From Schistosoma mansoni (taxonomy: Eukaryota > Platyhelminthes > Trematoda > Strigeidida > Schistosomatidae), in assembly GCF_000237925.1 (NCBI RefSeq), contig NC_031497.1, positions 4,457,295 through 4,521,294 of the forward strand: a stretch of DNA of 64,000 bases, given 5' to 3'. The notes under the pieces were generated by a model. The model saw only the letters and a program-made list of their open reading frames with translations, had not been told where the DNA came from and ran no database searches. Every line of letters begins with the position of its first letter. Positions within the stretch are counted from its first letter, which is position 1. Below are positions 1 through 37,799 of this stretch, piece by piece. Made by a program: the position numbers and the translations under genes.

Positions 1-829
1 ATTAGAGATGTTTTCCATACAGATGGATAAGCTTCCTATTCCATAGATAGGTTAAGCAAATTTGAACAGAATAATGGGAGTTCTCTACTACCTTATTTCA
101 AGAATGATGAAGGAATCCCGTCCGGTTCACCGTCATAGGACTTTTTCAGGGTAGCTATGGACTGTTTGATGCTGATAGATATGATGCAACTGCCCAATCT
201 ATAAGATCTTACGTGGAAGTCACATCATTGTCTACACCAACTCATCATATCGTAACAATCACCAATAAATGCTGAAAAACACATTTAGGCTGAAGATAGA
301 ACAATATATTTATTATGAATAAAACGTATAGGCTACACAGGAATGATCACTCCCGCAAGGCTTAGTCGTGCCTCTAGACGAATTTTAATTAATTGAATTC
401 ATTCCTCCCGCCTTCTCCATCGTTGGGCTCTTCTCCGTGTCAAAAATTGAGCACCTTTTTTCTCGATTGTCTCGTCTTCAGCTTTGAGGATTGTCTGGTT
501 ATGGCTCAATGCCACTACAACCTCATCAGTTTTTTAACTGAAGGCACTCGGACACGCATCCAAACAACATCACGATTAATTATTCCGTGCTACATACCCT
601 TGTAACGACTAACCAGCTTGGATCAAACACTTTGCAACACACTTACAATCTTCCAAATATATCTTCAAGCTCATTCATCCGTGACTTCTGATTTGACTAC
701 GATGGTATCCTTCAATCGGAAAAGGTGTTTAAAACAAAAGCGTCATCAAGCCACGGATATCTAGGGCATCTTTAGACGTAAGCACTGGTCTGGCAAATCA
801 GAAACTGACGAAATTATACATGATTTAAT
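1..829. other. No gene recognised
   Basis: Short open frames only, with no family recognised on either strand. Probably old repeat sequence. Confidence 0.4.
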
Positions 830-1200
830 CTTCTGGTCTCGCTAGAGTTCAGTCTGGTATGCTGAAGGAAGTGTCTTTGATCCATGTGAAACCCCCCAAT
901 GCATTGTTCTCACACTAGCTACTCCAAGGTGAAGTCCCAGAATGTTGGAAGCTAGCATTCATCACACTATTTGCAGGGGGGGCTGATGTAATAACCATCA
1001 GCCTTCTAGCCGAAAGAATTGCTTGTGATACTTCAAACATGTTAAGTATATTCAAGTCTTGGCAACGCTATCGAGAGCAATACCATTCCTATCAAGCTTC
1101 TCAAAGACATTCAACAACGAAGCGGTTCGAATATATGTTTGGAATTCAGTCATTGCGTCAACAGGTATATGTTCTAAGCTTGTACCAGTGTATGTTTCTA
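830..1200 (+). mobile_element. Possible degraded non-LTR reverse transcriptase remnant
   Basis: A frame reading EVPECWKLAFIT...GG (about 923-980) resembles the segment before the first RT motifs in non-LTR elements (typically E-P-x-W-K-x-A-x-I-x-P-x-F-K-x-G). The following residues are no longer alignable. Weak support. Confidence 0.3.
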
Positions 1201-1484
1201 ACCAAGTAATTTGAGAATCTGAACACATAATTATTGAGAAAATTCATGTTCAAAAATTTACACAAAGAGAAGGTCAACAATGGAGAGGTTGAGGACATCT
1301 AATTAAATTAGTCGAATGTCATGGCTGAGCCTTGCAGGCGTGGTCATTCTTGTGTAAATTATCTTTTTTATTCTTATTGAATATATTGTTCTATGTCCAA
1401 CCTAAATGTATTCTGTAGAAACGCCAAAAATTATATTGCTGGTGTTACGATACGAAGAGTCATAATCGACAATTATGTATCAGA

Positions 1485-1605
1485 AGGGGTTTTTGTGGAG
1501 ATTTAGTATTTTTCATAGTTTAAGCGTGAGTCGTCCAGTGTTTCCAGGTTTTCCATGGTGGTCTAGCTTCAACTGACTCAAGCTTTCAACTATGAGACAA
1601 TTATG
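1485..1605 (+). repeat. 3' part of a hammerhead-bearing SINE-like repeat (truncated)
   Basis: Contains the block AGAAGGGGTTTTTGTGGAG, then GTCCAGTGTTTCCAGG, then TTCCATGGTGGTCTAGCTTC, shared with the copies near 20.4, 53.3 and 57.6-58.1 kb. The ribozyme core upstream of the GTC site is missing. Confidence 0.6.
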
Positions 1606-1843
1606 TGACTTACATTTAGTATCTTATAGGTTAGGTAGTCACATCATTACAAATCTTTACTTTGGCGACTAGGCCTAGTATTGTAGTAGTATTGATACCG
1701 AAGTGGACCATAAATTCAAGCTGAATATTTGTTGTAAGTGATGGGCAGCACGTAGTATCCAGACATGCTCTGTTACTGATGCTCGACCGGACGCATTAAA
1801 TCAGGAGTGGGTCCAGCGAAGTGATGGCTCGTTAAGTAGAAGC

Positions 1844-2614
1844 ATGTATAGAAAAAGACCCTCTGCCTGCCAATACACTCACTTCTATAGCTTTACACCT
1901 ATCCAATATAAGAGAAACTTGGTTAGATGCCTCAATAGTAGAGCAAATAAGATCTGTTCTGTTGATACTTTAAGTCAGGAACTGCAATTTATCTATAACT
2001 CACTAACTGAGATCGGCTACCCTGCTGCGTTCGTCAAAAAGTACATGTATGATACAAGGAAGAAATCGGAGATTTCAACTGTTCGTAAGAAGCCTCTATA
2101 CATGAAATTACCATTCAACGGGGATGTAGCTAGTGAAACTCTGAAAGATAGGTTAACAAAAGTAATTAGTAGAACTTTCTACGCAGCCTATCTCGCATTG
2201 ACTTTCTCGAGTCGACCAGTGATGTCTACTCAAATGAAGGATAAGTTACCTGAGTTGGCCTCCTCTATGTGCATTTATAAGTTCAGCTGCTCCTGTGGAG
2301 ATAGCTATATCGGGCGTACTACTAGGCAACTTAACCAACGAATGAGTGAACATCTACCAGCATGGTTTGGAAAGGGCCAAATAAAAACAATACTCAGTTC
2401 TATCTTGGCACATCTAATTGATAGTGGTCATATTGTCAATAAATTGAAATCATTTCAAGTGATCTACCGTATACCTCCATCGTTTCCCAACGGAGTTCGC
2501 TCCCGTCTACTTCATATAGCAGAAGCCATAGGAATTCATACATTCCATCCCAATTTATGTGTACAGAAGAAATTCGTAACCCCCCTATCCCTTTCATGGC
2601 CGGACATAACTTAA
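1844..2614 (+). mobile_element. Penelope-like element, C-terminal part with GIY-YIG endonuclease
   Basis: A 256-codon open frame. The first half (QYKRNLVRCLNSRANKICS, LSQELQFIYNSLTEIGYP) matches the RT-thumb/linker region of Penelope-like elements. The second half carries the endonuclease module: CIYKFSCSCGDSYIGRTTRQ, then LNQRMSEH and AHLIDSGH. Family knowledge: these elements pair an RT with a GIY-YIG nuclease. Seen here is only the C-terminal third; the RT catalytic motifs are absent upstream, so the copy is 5'-truncated and non-autonomous. The open frame has no internal stop, suggesting a fairly young insertion. A tail with TTGAAAACAATTGTTCG (about 3015-3030) may be its 3' UTR. Confidence 0.8.
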
Positions 2615-2659
2615 TAAATGACATTATTATTATTTGTAAAAATTTTATTTTGGTTATCA

Positions 2660-4560
2660 TTTTTTTGTAATTTTCTACCTCTTTCCGTTTGTATTCTTCA
2701 CTATCTATTTACTTACATACTTCTTATTACGTAATGATTTTAATGTTTTGTGATTACTATTCCAGTCTATTTACCCACGTTTGACCTCTTAATTCTTATG
2801 TTTAATTATTGATAAGACTTTTGTTATCGTAATTTACTATTCTTACTACTATCAATACACCTGTCTTACCACTATCAACTTGTACTTTTAACTATTATTA
2901 TGCTTGGTAACATATTCTATTTCATTGTGATTATTGACTCAAATTGCCTTGATTGGTCTAACATTTTCATATAAATATTCATGTATATTAGAGCAAAGCC
3001 TGATGACGATCTAATTGAAAACAATTGTTCGCTTACATATGTTGTTCTAATTCTTCATATAAGCAATATGAAGTTGTAATGATGTGGTGAACGAGCACTC
3101 ACGTGGGATTAAGCAATTTATTCTTGAATGCACAATCACATAGTTTGGTAAAATGTAAAAATCACACTTGCGTATCTTTCAGTTGTCATTTACATCCTTC
3201 CCATTATCCCAACACTGTTTTTATTCTAATTCTTTTCTGTTCTCTTGCGTTTAATCTTCTCAATCTTCTTCATACAGACGTTCCAATTCAAACTGGTGTT
3301 AAATGCTGCTTACATCTGTCAACGTTAGTACCATACGCCACAGAGATACTACAAGAGGTAGAACCATATGTGCATTATCAGTTGGTGTTAATAATCATAC
3401 TGTAAACGGATTAAAGTAGACAGTCAGCCACGTTTATTTAAATTTTTGTGTTCGTAAGTGATGAATTCGTGTTATATCTATATTCTTCACAGACTAAGTG
3501 ATATTATATAAGTATAACCGTGAAGAAAAGAATTCTCGGTTTCCTTGTACGTAGTTTAAAGCCAGAGTTTGAAAAACTGACGATCGTCACTACAGTCGAT
3601 GAGAGTTGCATTCTACCAGTCGAATGTATAGGTGACATGATGGAAAATTCTTTACAGGATGATAAGCAGTCAATGTTGTCTATTAGCTCGACAATTGAGT
3701 AACTGGACAATTATATAAGTCACTTGATTGATGGAGTTCGTTTTATCAGTTACATAGGTTGCTACGATCATATTTGGTGATTGTTTGGTCACAAAAACGA
3801 GATATGATGATGTGGAAGAAATCGTAATTAGTTAGCGTATATAATAATAGCAACTCTTAAAAACAACATGGAGTGTCAGATATTTCGAAACGTTGAAATT
3901 GTAGATATGCTAAATTAGCATTTTACAATGAGTTATGCAGTCTGATTAAGATTTCCGACTTCGAAGTGGCTATTTATTTATTGCTAAGTTTAAAGTTAAG
4001 AGCAAAAAATACAGTCCAACAATTAAAGTTGGATAAATACATTTGTCCGGACGGATGTTATCAACCAACAATAGAGTAAAACCGTTAAAATACATGCTGA
4101 CAGTTTCGTCAAGGAAACAATTTTAATAGCTGGATTCACATGAATAAATATATATGGAGATTAAGACTGATGAGACTCGTGATAAATTCAAACGACCTAG
4201 TGGAAGTTTGTAAAAATCTGTTGCATATAAATGGTACAAAAACTACATCACCACTTAAAACATTATATGAGAAGCTCAAATAACAAGTTAATGTGTGAGA
4301 TGACAGTAAATACAAACTGGAAAGTAATTTACTGTTAGCAAACATATCTGATTATTTGGTGAATGCTTTTTCCATTTCATCCGTTATTTCGTGAGACAGC
4401 TCCATCAAATTCCAAAGACAATATTCATTAGAAGTAGACGAATGTTTTCAGGGACATCGAGGTAGTATAAAAATATAGTGAACCTAATGGACAATGAACG
4501 TCATTAGCTTTCGTTCGAGCGCCACATTTAGTTTTGGTGGTTTATCACGCCTATTCGAAG
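2660..4560. other. Intergenic, no gene recognised
   Basis: Includes the probable 3' tail of the Penelope-like element up to about 3060, then unassigned AT-rich DNA up to RPS15A. Short frames at 3103-3405 and 3520-3702 show no recognisable family. Confidence 0.5.
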
Positions 4561-4568
4561 TCTAAAGT

Positions 4569-4998
4569 ATGGTTAGGCTAAACGTACTTGCTGACGCCCT
4601 AAAGTCAATATGCAACGCTGAGAGAAGAAAGAAGCGTCAGGTCCTTATTCGGCCATCATCAAAAGTTATAATCCGATTTCTACGAGTGATGCAACGAAAG
4701 GGTTATATAGGAGAATTTGAAATTGTTGATGACCATCGTTCTGGAAAGATTGTAGTACAGCTGAATGGACGTCTAAACAAATGTGGTGTAATCAGCCCGA
4801 GGTTTGACATAGGTGTGCGGGAAACTGAAAAGTGGACCAGGAACTTATTGCCTTCTCGTCAGTTTGGGTATGGTATAACATGGTAACATTCATTTTTTTT
4901 TTAGCTATCTTGTACTTACTACAAGTGGTGGGATTATGGATCATGAGGAAGCCCATCGGAAACACCTGGGTGGTAAACTGCTCGGATTTTTCTTCTAA
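4569..4998 (+). CDS. RPS15A: 40S ribosomal protein S15a (uS8), complete, two exons
   Basis: Small-subunit ribosomal protein of the uS8 family, a cytosolic rRNA-binding component of the 40S particle. Exon 1 is 4569-4867 and exon 2 is 4905-4998; the intron (4868-4904, 37 bp, GT...AG after a T-run) splits a Gly codon. The joined product is 130 residues, the usual length of eukaryotic S15a. Diagnostic stretches are [14 protein letters not shown] at the N-terminus, [41 protein letters not shown] and the C-terminal LLGFFF. Reading through the intron gives a stop after ten residues, so splicing is needed. All conserved blocks are intact and an intron is present, so this is a genuine gene and not a processed copy. 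It stands alone, 3.9 kb from the 3' end of the BRPF gene, which runs toward it. The family identity is certain from sequence; expression is not shown. Confidence 0.96.
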
Positions 4999-5003
4999 AT
5001 AAA
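4998..5003 (+). terminator. Poly(A) signal AATAAA overlapping the RPS15A stop codon
   Basis: The hexamer AATAAA begins on the last base of the TAA stop codon. If used, the 3' UTR would be only a few tens of bases. No other AATAAA was noted in the next hundred bases. Confidence 0.6.
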
Positions 5004-6639
5004 AACTGTCCAACGGATACAGTGTTTTTAGAGTTCCAAAGAGCTATATTTTAAGACTTAGGACTGCATTCACTGTCCTAATTACATAATTATGGTAGGG
5101 GAAAGTTCCGGTTAGCCATCGACTGTTAACTTCTTTGGGATACTATTTAAAATATGCATTTATCATATTCTTAAAGCATACAGTGCAAGTTCACCTTGAT
5201 AAACCGTATCGCATGACATTTTGTACTCATTTGGGACATGAAATGAACTTGATCGCCGGCAGGAATTTTAAACCAAATATGAAAAGGCTCTAATGTGTTT
5301 GATCAACTAGAACTTCATCTCACTGAAGCTTTGTCTCGACTCACTGTTAATAAGCTTGAAACTTTGGTGTTTTCTTATTTTCTAGCGTAGTCATTACAAT
5401 TTAATTCTTTCGGAACACCAATTGGTAAAAATAGGTTTACAACGGTTTTTCGATATAGAAATTTATTGTAAGTGGTAATTTGTTAACATGAATGCACATA
5501 TATTGAAAGTTGTCAGTTTTCTACAATATTTCGCTGGTTACCACCTACACGACAAAACCAACTGTACTTCTCGGTGTTAATTCACTACTTGATACTGTGT
5601 TGGGTTTCACCATATGTACTACTTCAGAATGCACTGAACTAAGTTGAAAAAATGTCGCAATCTGACTCCTAACTCTTGTCGGTTTATAACGACCTTAGTG
5701 ACTAGGTGGTCCTGTTGTTAACCCCCTGAAATATTATTGCAGTATGGGACTTGTACGATTCGGGTAATTCCGAACTTAGGATCCAATTATATGTCGCCCT
5801 GGACGTATTTTCTACTACACTCCTCACCTATGCTGGTGCTCTACAGTTGTCTTCGCTCATGAAGTTAGGTGGTGTTTGTGTTTCTTGGTGTCGTCGGTAT
5901 TGGTCCATAGCTCTAGTTATTTGAAACGTGAGAGCTGATTTATCGAAATAAACTGAATTATGTGGAACTAAACCTATTTGATTAAAGCAGCCTATAATTT
6001 ATAATACAGACTTCTAGACAGCCCATCTAGATAGTTCTCCACTCGTTGCATTAATACAGAGCGACTCTCCGAGTTCAAATACAGTACGATTCTACCGACA
6101 ATCTGGTAGAAGCATGGGGCAGGTGCATGACACTAATTAAGACATTCCTAGGACTAATGTCGCAACAATCTCTGGCGAAAGTATCTCTCAACCATAGCCA
6201 CTTCTGTCTGTTGTGATATCTTGTGTGTTTTCCGAAAGGTAAGTTATGTATAATTTCATATGTTCGTCCACAAATTAGTCTTGTTTCCTACGGTAGAGCA
6301 AGGGCGTGTCAAAGTGGGTGTTGTGTTTAATGTTTACTTGTAGTAATTGACACACAAGAGCCTCATCCTTTCTCGTTGATTAATAGCAATTTATGAAACG
6401 AATGGTATAGACAAACAATGCAAATCCATTTCGTAGAAAAGAAGTTGGTGGTTACGTTTGAGTCGTTTGCATTATATAGCTCTTGGGAACCAAAAAGTTA
6501 ACAAATCTTTGGTCTAAAATCAGCATGTTGTAGTAGTGTTTGAACTGTTAAGAGACATCGATAACCAACCACTTCAGATGTGGACGGTTTGTGTCAACAA
6601 CTTTCATAATAATGAGTCCATCTCATTGTAGAGAGTATT
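5004..6639. other. Intergenic, no feature recognised
   Basis: No long open frame, RNA gene or repeat seen elsewhere in the window was recognised. Confidence 0.5.
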
Positions 6640-7145
6640 GTCAGTCAGTCAGCTACAATGTAGGACCAGGCACATTTATACATCGGTCCGAGTTGCCATA
6701 CCTCGTTAGCACAACAAGGTGAACACCGGATTCATAGAAGTAGTTAATTTAGTGGTGGTAGTATATAAAAGATAGTTTGTGTATAAGGATATAGTATAGG
6801 AAGGAAGAAAGTTATGAAGCAATTTTAACCTCAAGGGAAGGTAACGAGTGTGTACACCTGCGCCATTGTGATCGATTCTGAGCCATATCACCTAGAGTCT
6901 CCAACCATTGGATACGATAGTCACGCGGACCCCAACCAGGTAGTCTGCATCTGCCAACATGGCTCAGACTAGAAGTTAGTGACTTCAAGCACTGATGCCA
7001 CGTTTTGGTTTGACCGCCCCTAACTCTTTTCCAACCATCCCCTACACTAGTCAGCATAGCGCGTCGTGGTGATCGGTGTTCAGGCATACGTAAAACGTGG
7101 CCGAACCATCTCAGTCGATGGAGATTCATGACCTCATCAATGAAA
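6640..7145 (-). mobile_element. Non-LTR retrotransposon 3' end (RT C-terminus plus 3' UTR)
   Basis: The minus strand from 7145 reads FIDEVMNLHRLRWFGHVLRM, a hallmark of the C-terminal tail of RTE/CR1-type reverse transcriptases, then GWKRVRGGQTKTWHQCLKSL and GWGPRDYRIQWLETLGDMAQ, stopping at 6812. The following 170 bases are a 3' UTR shared with other copies in this window, ending in a short (TGAC)n-type tail near 6645. 5'-truncated, hence dead on arrival. Confidence 0.85.
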
Positions 7146-7199
7146 GAATTGTAGCAAATACTGTTGAGTTTGAGCTAGAGGCATTGCTATGGATATAAG

Positions 7200-8640
7200 G
7201 AAATCAACCATTGAGTAGGTATTAGGGTTACTTTATCGATCTCGCCGTGCTGTTCAAACTCCAGCTCCGCCGTTTCTGGTCCTAAAAATAAGTGATTTCC
7301 GGAACATTTGTTAAAACCTAGTCATCACAGTAACTTGATAGTTAGGCATATTGGATGCTTATTCATTTGACTGACTGAGAGCTGTATATTTCCCAACCCT
7401 TATCCACATAACTTGATATCTAACGGATCATAGCTACTTTTACCAGAAATTGGACCAGCGTGATACAAGGAGCACGTTCCGACAGAATCCACGAATTCTC
7501 CGACAAGGCCAGGGATAGAAAGAATTCACCATATCTCGAGATGCCTACATACGGGCGCAGTTTTATAATTTCGCTCAGAGAAATTCTAAATTATGTCTTC
7601 ACACATTGAGGGTGTCCACAAAAGGTAAGGAGTAATCAAATTCCTGATGCTCAAATCGGGTTAGCTGATACGATATACGATGAGTTCACTGAGGGAAAAC
7701 CTCCAGATCCTATCTTAATGATTCACATTGACCCCAAAGTTCAAAAGGAATCAGTGACGTGCGGACCAACTTTGACTACTACCCAACATGAGATTGCAAC
7801 TCTTGTTCCTAGTCTTCCTTGTGAATTAGTTCTTTACGTCTTAAGTTCGGAGGGAGGTCCCCTGAGAAAAACGTCTGTTTCATTTTGAAATTCCTAGTAG
7901 CATCGGAGCTCGTATAAATGAGGATAACTACCACTGCATCCCCATCTATCCCTTCATGATATTACCACTTCACTTCGTGTATGGCACTTCTAGATGGACC
8001 ATTGTACCAAGAATTGTATGTAATCAGTTGACAGTGTCCGTAGGTATGGCATGTAGAGATCAATCGTACTAGACACTTATGGTGTGTGTTAATTATCAAA
8101 CAAATCCAGAAACACTCACTTCTATATGCTAGATTATAAAAGAACATTTGTTGGTGCCACTTATTTATGCAGGTCAACAATAGTGATTTATAAACCTATG
8201 ATCAACCATCTAGTACAAATCATACGGAATTATAGCTCTCACTAGGTGGATCGATATGCTATTTTGTCTGATTCCTATTGTCTTATTAATTGGCATAGTT
8301 TCTTTACGGAATATCAAGACGATAGACACAAACTGGTTACAGTTTCAACATCGTATTAAACAATCATTTAGTATAAAAATCACAAGGATATTTATACACC
8401 AACACCCATAGGTCACCCATTCATATTTTCCAATATCATCATAGATAAACTAAAAACCAGGTTAATCTACATACTGTGCTTTTGTCGTGCTAGATGAGCG
8501 TACTACTTTTCAAAGTCAAGGAATTCACAAAACAATGATTAAGTTAAATATTCTAAATATCTGTATGAAGCTTTTATTAGACAGAACGGATATGGATTCG
8601 TTTCCCACACCATTATAAAGAAAAAGAGATACGTTGAAAA
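7200..8640. other. Intergenic, possible decayed retroelement
   Basis: A broken frame near 7540-7890 (+) reads as protein-like text (for example PKVQKESVTCGPTLTTTQHE) but I could not assign a family. Otherwise nothing is recognised. Confidence 0.3.
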
Positions 8641-8646
8641 TTTATT
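8641..8646 (-). terminator. Candidate poly(A) signal of the BRPF-like gene
   Basis: AATAAA on the minus strand, about 270 bases after the stop codon. Other A/T-rich variants lie nearby, so the exact site is uncertain. Confidence 0.4.
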
Positions 8647-8913
8647 TACACTCAACGTGGAACAATAGCTGGTGAAACAAAAGATAAAAAAAACTTGTCG
8701 GAAACGTTAGTAGAAATTAATAGACATTCGACGTGGACATTACATTTTACTAACATCTTTGGGATAATAAATATGATACAATGGAGTGGAGAAATCATCA
8801 GTAATTTATATCGTATAACATGATAATATTTAGTGTTTAGGAATTTATACGAGTTAATCGTGAATGCATTAAATTGGAAAATATACTTTGTACAAAAAGA
8901 GGTCATGACTTTT

Positions 8914-35953
<27,040 letters not shown>

Positions 35954-36409
35954 CTAGAAAGGAAAAGAGCTGTTTCAAGAAACAAAAACAAACCATTGGA
36001 ACATGACATTTAACATTCCTACGAGAGAATGGGCTACTTACTCTACGGTATTTAAACAAAAAAGGTGCATAAATGAAGGGAATGCAAAAAGAATAGTAGT
36101 AATTTAATGACAGAAAAGCAAGTAGTGAAAAAATGTTGAATAGCTAAGTATTCTTTGACAATTACAAAGACGTCAAACCCTTGGTTCGAAGAGTTCAAAA
36201 ATGATATATAATGAGGTTATAACTATCGGTCCATGAACTTGTACAATTTTGTTCATTTACATACTACACCAATCAAGATCTAAAGCCAGACATTTCAGAC
36301 AAAACAGAACATTCACGATGTCTATATAACTACAAGATTTAAATCACCAACCAGTGCCTCTGTGAACTGTTTTGATTAATCTATTTATTGACATGCGTCA
36401 GTGCCTGAA

Positions 36410-36925
36410 ATAATGAGTGAAGTAGTTGGACGCATCGGTCGCCTTATCTATTTCGGGGGTTTCTTCAGTCCTGATGCTCTAATGTCTGACAAAATCTCGG
36501 CCAAGATTCGGAAGTGTCAACTGGCTTTCGCCAACTTGCGTCACTTGTAGCCTAGGTGAAATATCCGTCTTACAACCAAAAGGAGAGTTTACTGAGCAGC
36601 AGTTTGCTCCGTCCTACTTTACGGGTATAAAACATGCCCATTAAGAATAGAGGATATTTGTAGGTGACTAGTATTCAATTATAGATGTCTTCGAAGCATC
36701 GCTTATGTATTTTGGGATCACGGAGTAAGCAATGTCTGGGTTAGAAATAGGGTACTACGCAAGAATGGCAAATCGATTGATGCGGATGTACATCTTCATC
36801 AACTGAGGTGTTTGGGACATGTGTTAGGTTGCCAAACTACCGCTTACTACGAATAGCGATGCTGTCTGGTGTAGGAGCAGGCTGAAAGAAAACTAAGGGT
36901 GGCCAGACCAAAACATGCCATCAGT
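36410..36925 (+). mobile_element. Non-LTR RT thumb/C-terminal fragment, decayed
   Basis: Plus strand: VVGRIGRLIYFGGFFSPDAL, AAVCSVLLYG, YRCLRSIAYVFWDHGVSNVW and VRNRVLRKNGKSIDADVHLH, with stops between blocks. It ends at GATGAAGTCAGTCAGTCAG, where a minus-strand copy begins. Confidence 0.75.
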
Positions 36926-36939
36926 CGATGAAGTCAGTC

Positions 36940-37330
36940 AGTCAGCAACAATGTAGAACTTCGTAAGTGCGTACATTCGTTCAAGTTGCCATACCACGTT
37001 AGCACGGAGATATAATTGTCGATTCAAATACCATAGTGGTAGAGGTAGTAAAAGTAAAAGCAGTAATCCGAAAGATTAGTGTTTGAAGAAGTTACTCAAG
37101 GAGTATAATCCAGTGAAATAAATTTGGAAAGAGAAAAAAAGACATGGAGAATTTAGAAGACCAGAATTTGGGAGAACACAAAGATTGGGTGCACTTTCAC
37201 CATTGCAAACGATTTTGATATATGTCATTCAATGTGTTCAACCATCGGCTGCTATAGTCTCGCGGATCCCGACCGGGTAGTCTACACCTACCAGCATGCC
37301 TCAGTCCTTGTCAGTGACTTCATGATATAA
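36940..37330 (-). mobile_element. Non-LTR 3' UTR and RT tail, minus copy
   Basis: Minus orientation. The 3' UTR (shared with 17805-18060: AAGTTGCCATACCACGTTAG, ATATAATTGTCGATTCAAAT) lies toward 36940 and the decayed RT tail toward 37330. It faces the plus-strand fragment at 36410-36925 tail to tail. Confidence 0.75.
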
Positions 37331-37379
37331 GTCCATGAAATCAATGACAATTGGACTTAGCTATGTTACAGATGTAGAC

Positions 37380-37465
37380 CACCTGTTGCGGTCGTGTGGC
37401 GCATATATATCTGGTGCCCCTTTGTAACAATATGTATGTGTTTAAATAAATAAATAAATAAAATG
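37380..37465 (+). repeat. R1 repeat, 3' end only
   Basis: GTGTGGCGCATATATATCTG, GTGCCCCTTTGTAACAATAT and four AAAT-type tail units. Strongly 5'-truncated, as expected of target-primed insertion. Confidence 0.75.
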
Positions 37466-37474
37466 TTGCGGTCC

Positions 37475-37795
37475 GCGTAATTACCGTTACCAATCGTCAG
37501 AGGCTTTGAAAGACATGGCTCCAAATTGTTTGCAACGGCGAAGGTGCATACATTCTTTATATTCCTTCAAATTATAATATTTTGAATTCCCCATAACTTT
37601 CCGTGCTTTTATCTCACTGATCTATATTTTATTGAATCGTATCATTGATGTCTAGTCCTTCCAATCAACATTCAAACTGTTAATACCTATACTATTCTAG
37701 GATTTGGTCTGACACATCCCTCTATGCTAATGGTGTATGGCTACTTGAACTGATGTACATACGTACCAGATTCTCCATTGTTACTGGCTGAACCT
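37475..37795 (+). mobile_element. Non-LTR 3' end, plus copy
   Basis: KDMAPNCLQRRRCIHSL corresponds to DMAQNRSQWRRCTHSL at the end of the RT tail, followed by the 3' UTR ending near 37795 (GCTACTTGAACTGATGTACA). Confidence 0.65.
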
Positions 37796-37799
37796 ATTT

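Noticed and set aside
2436-2660. Minus-strand open frame of 74 codons opposite the Penelope-like fragment
   Set aside because: Overlaps the recognisable GIY-YIG coding frame on the other strand; a shadow frame with no domain.
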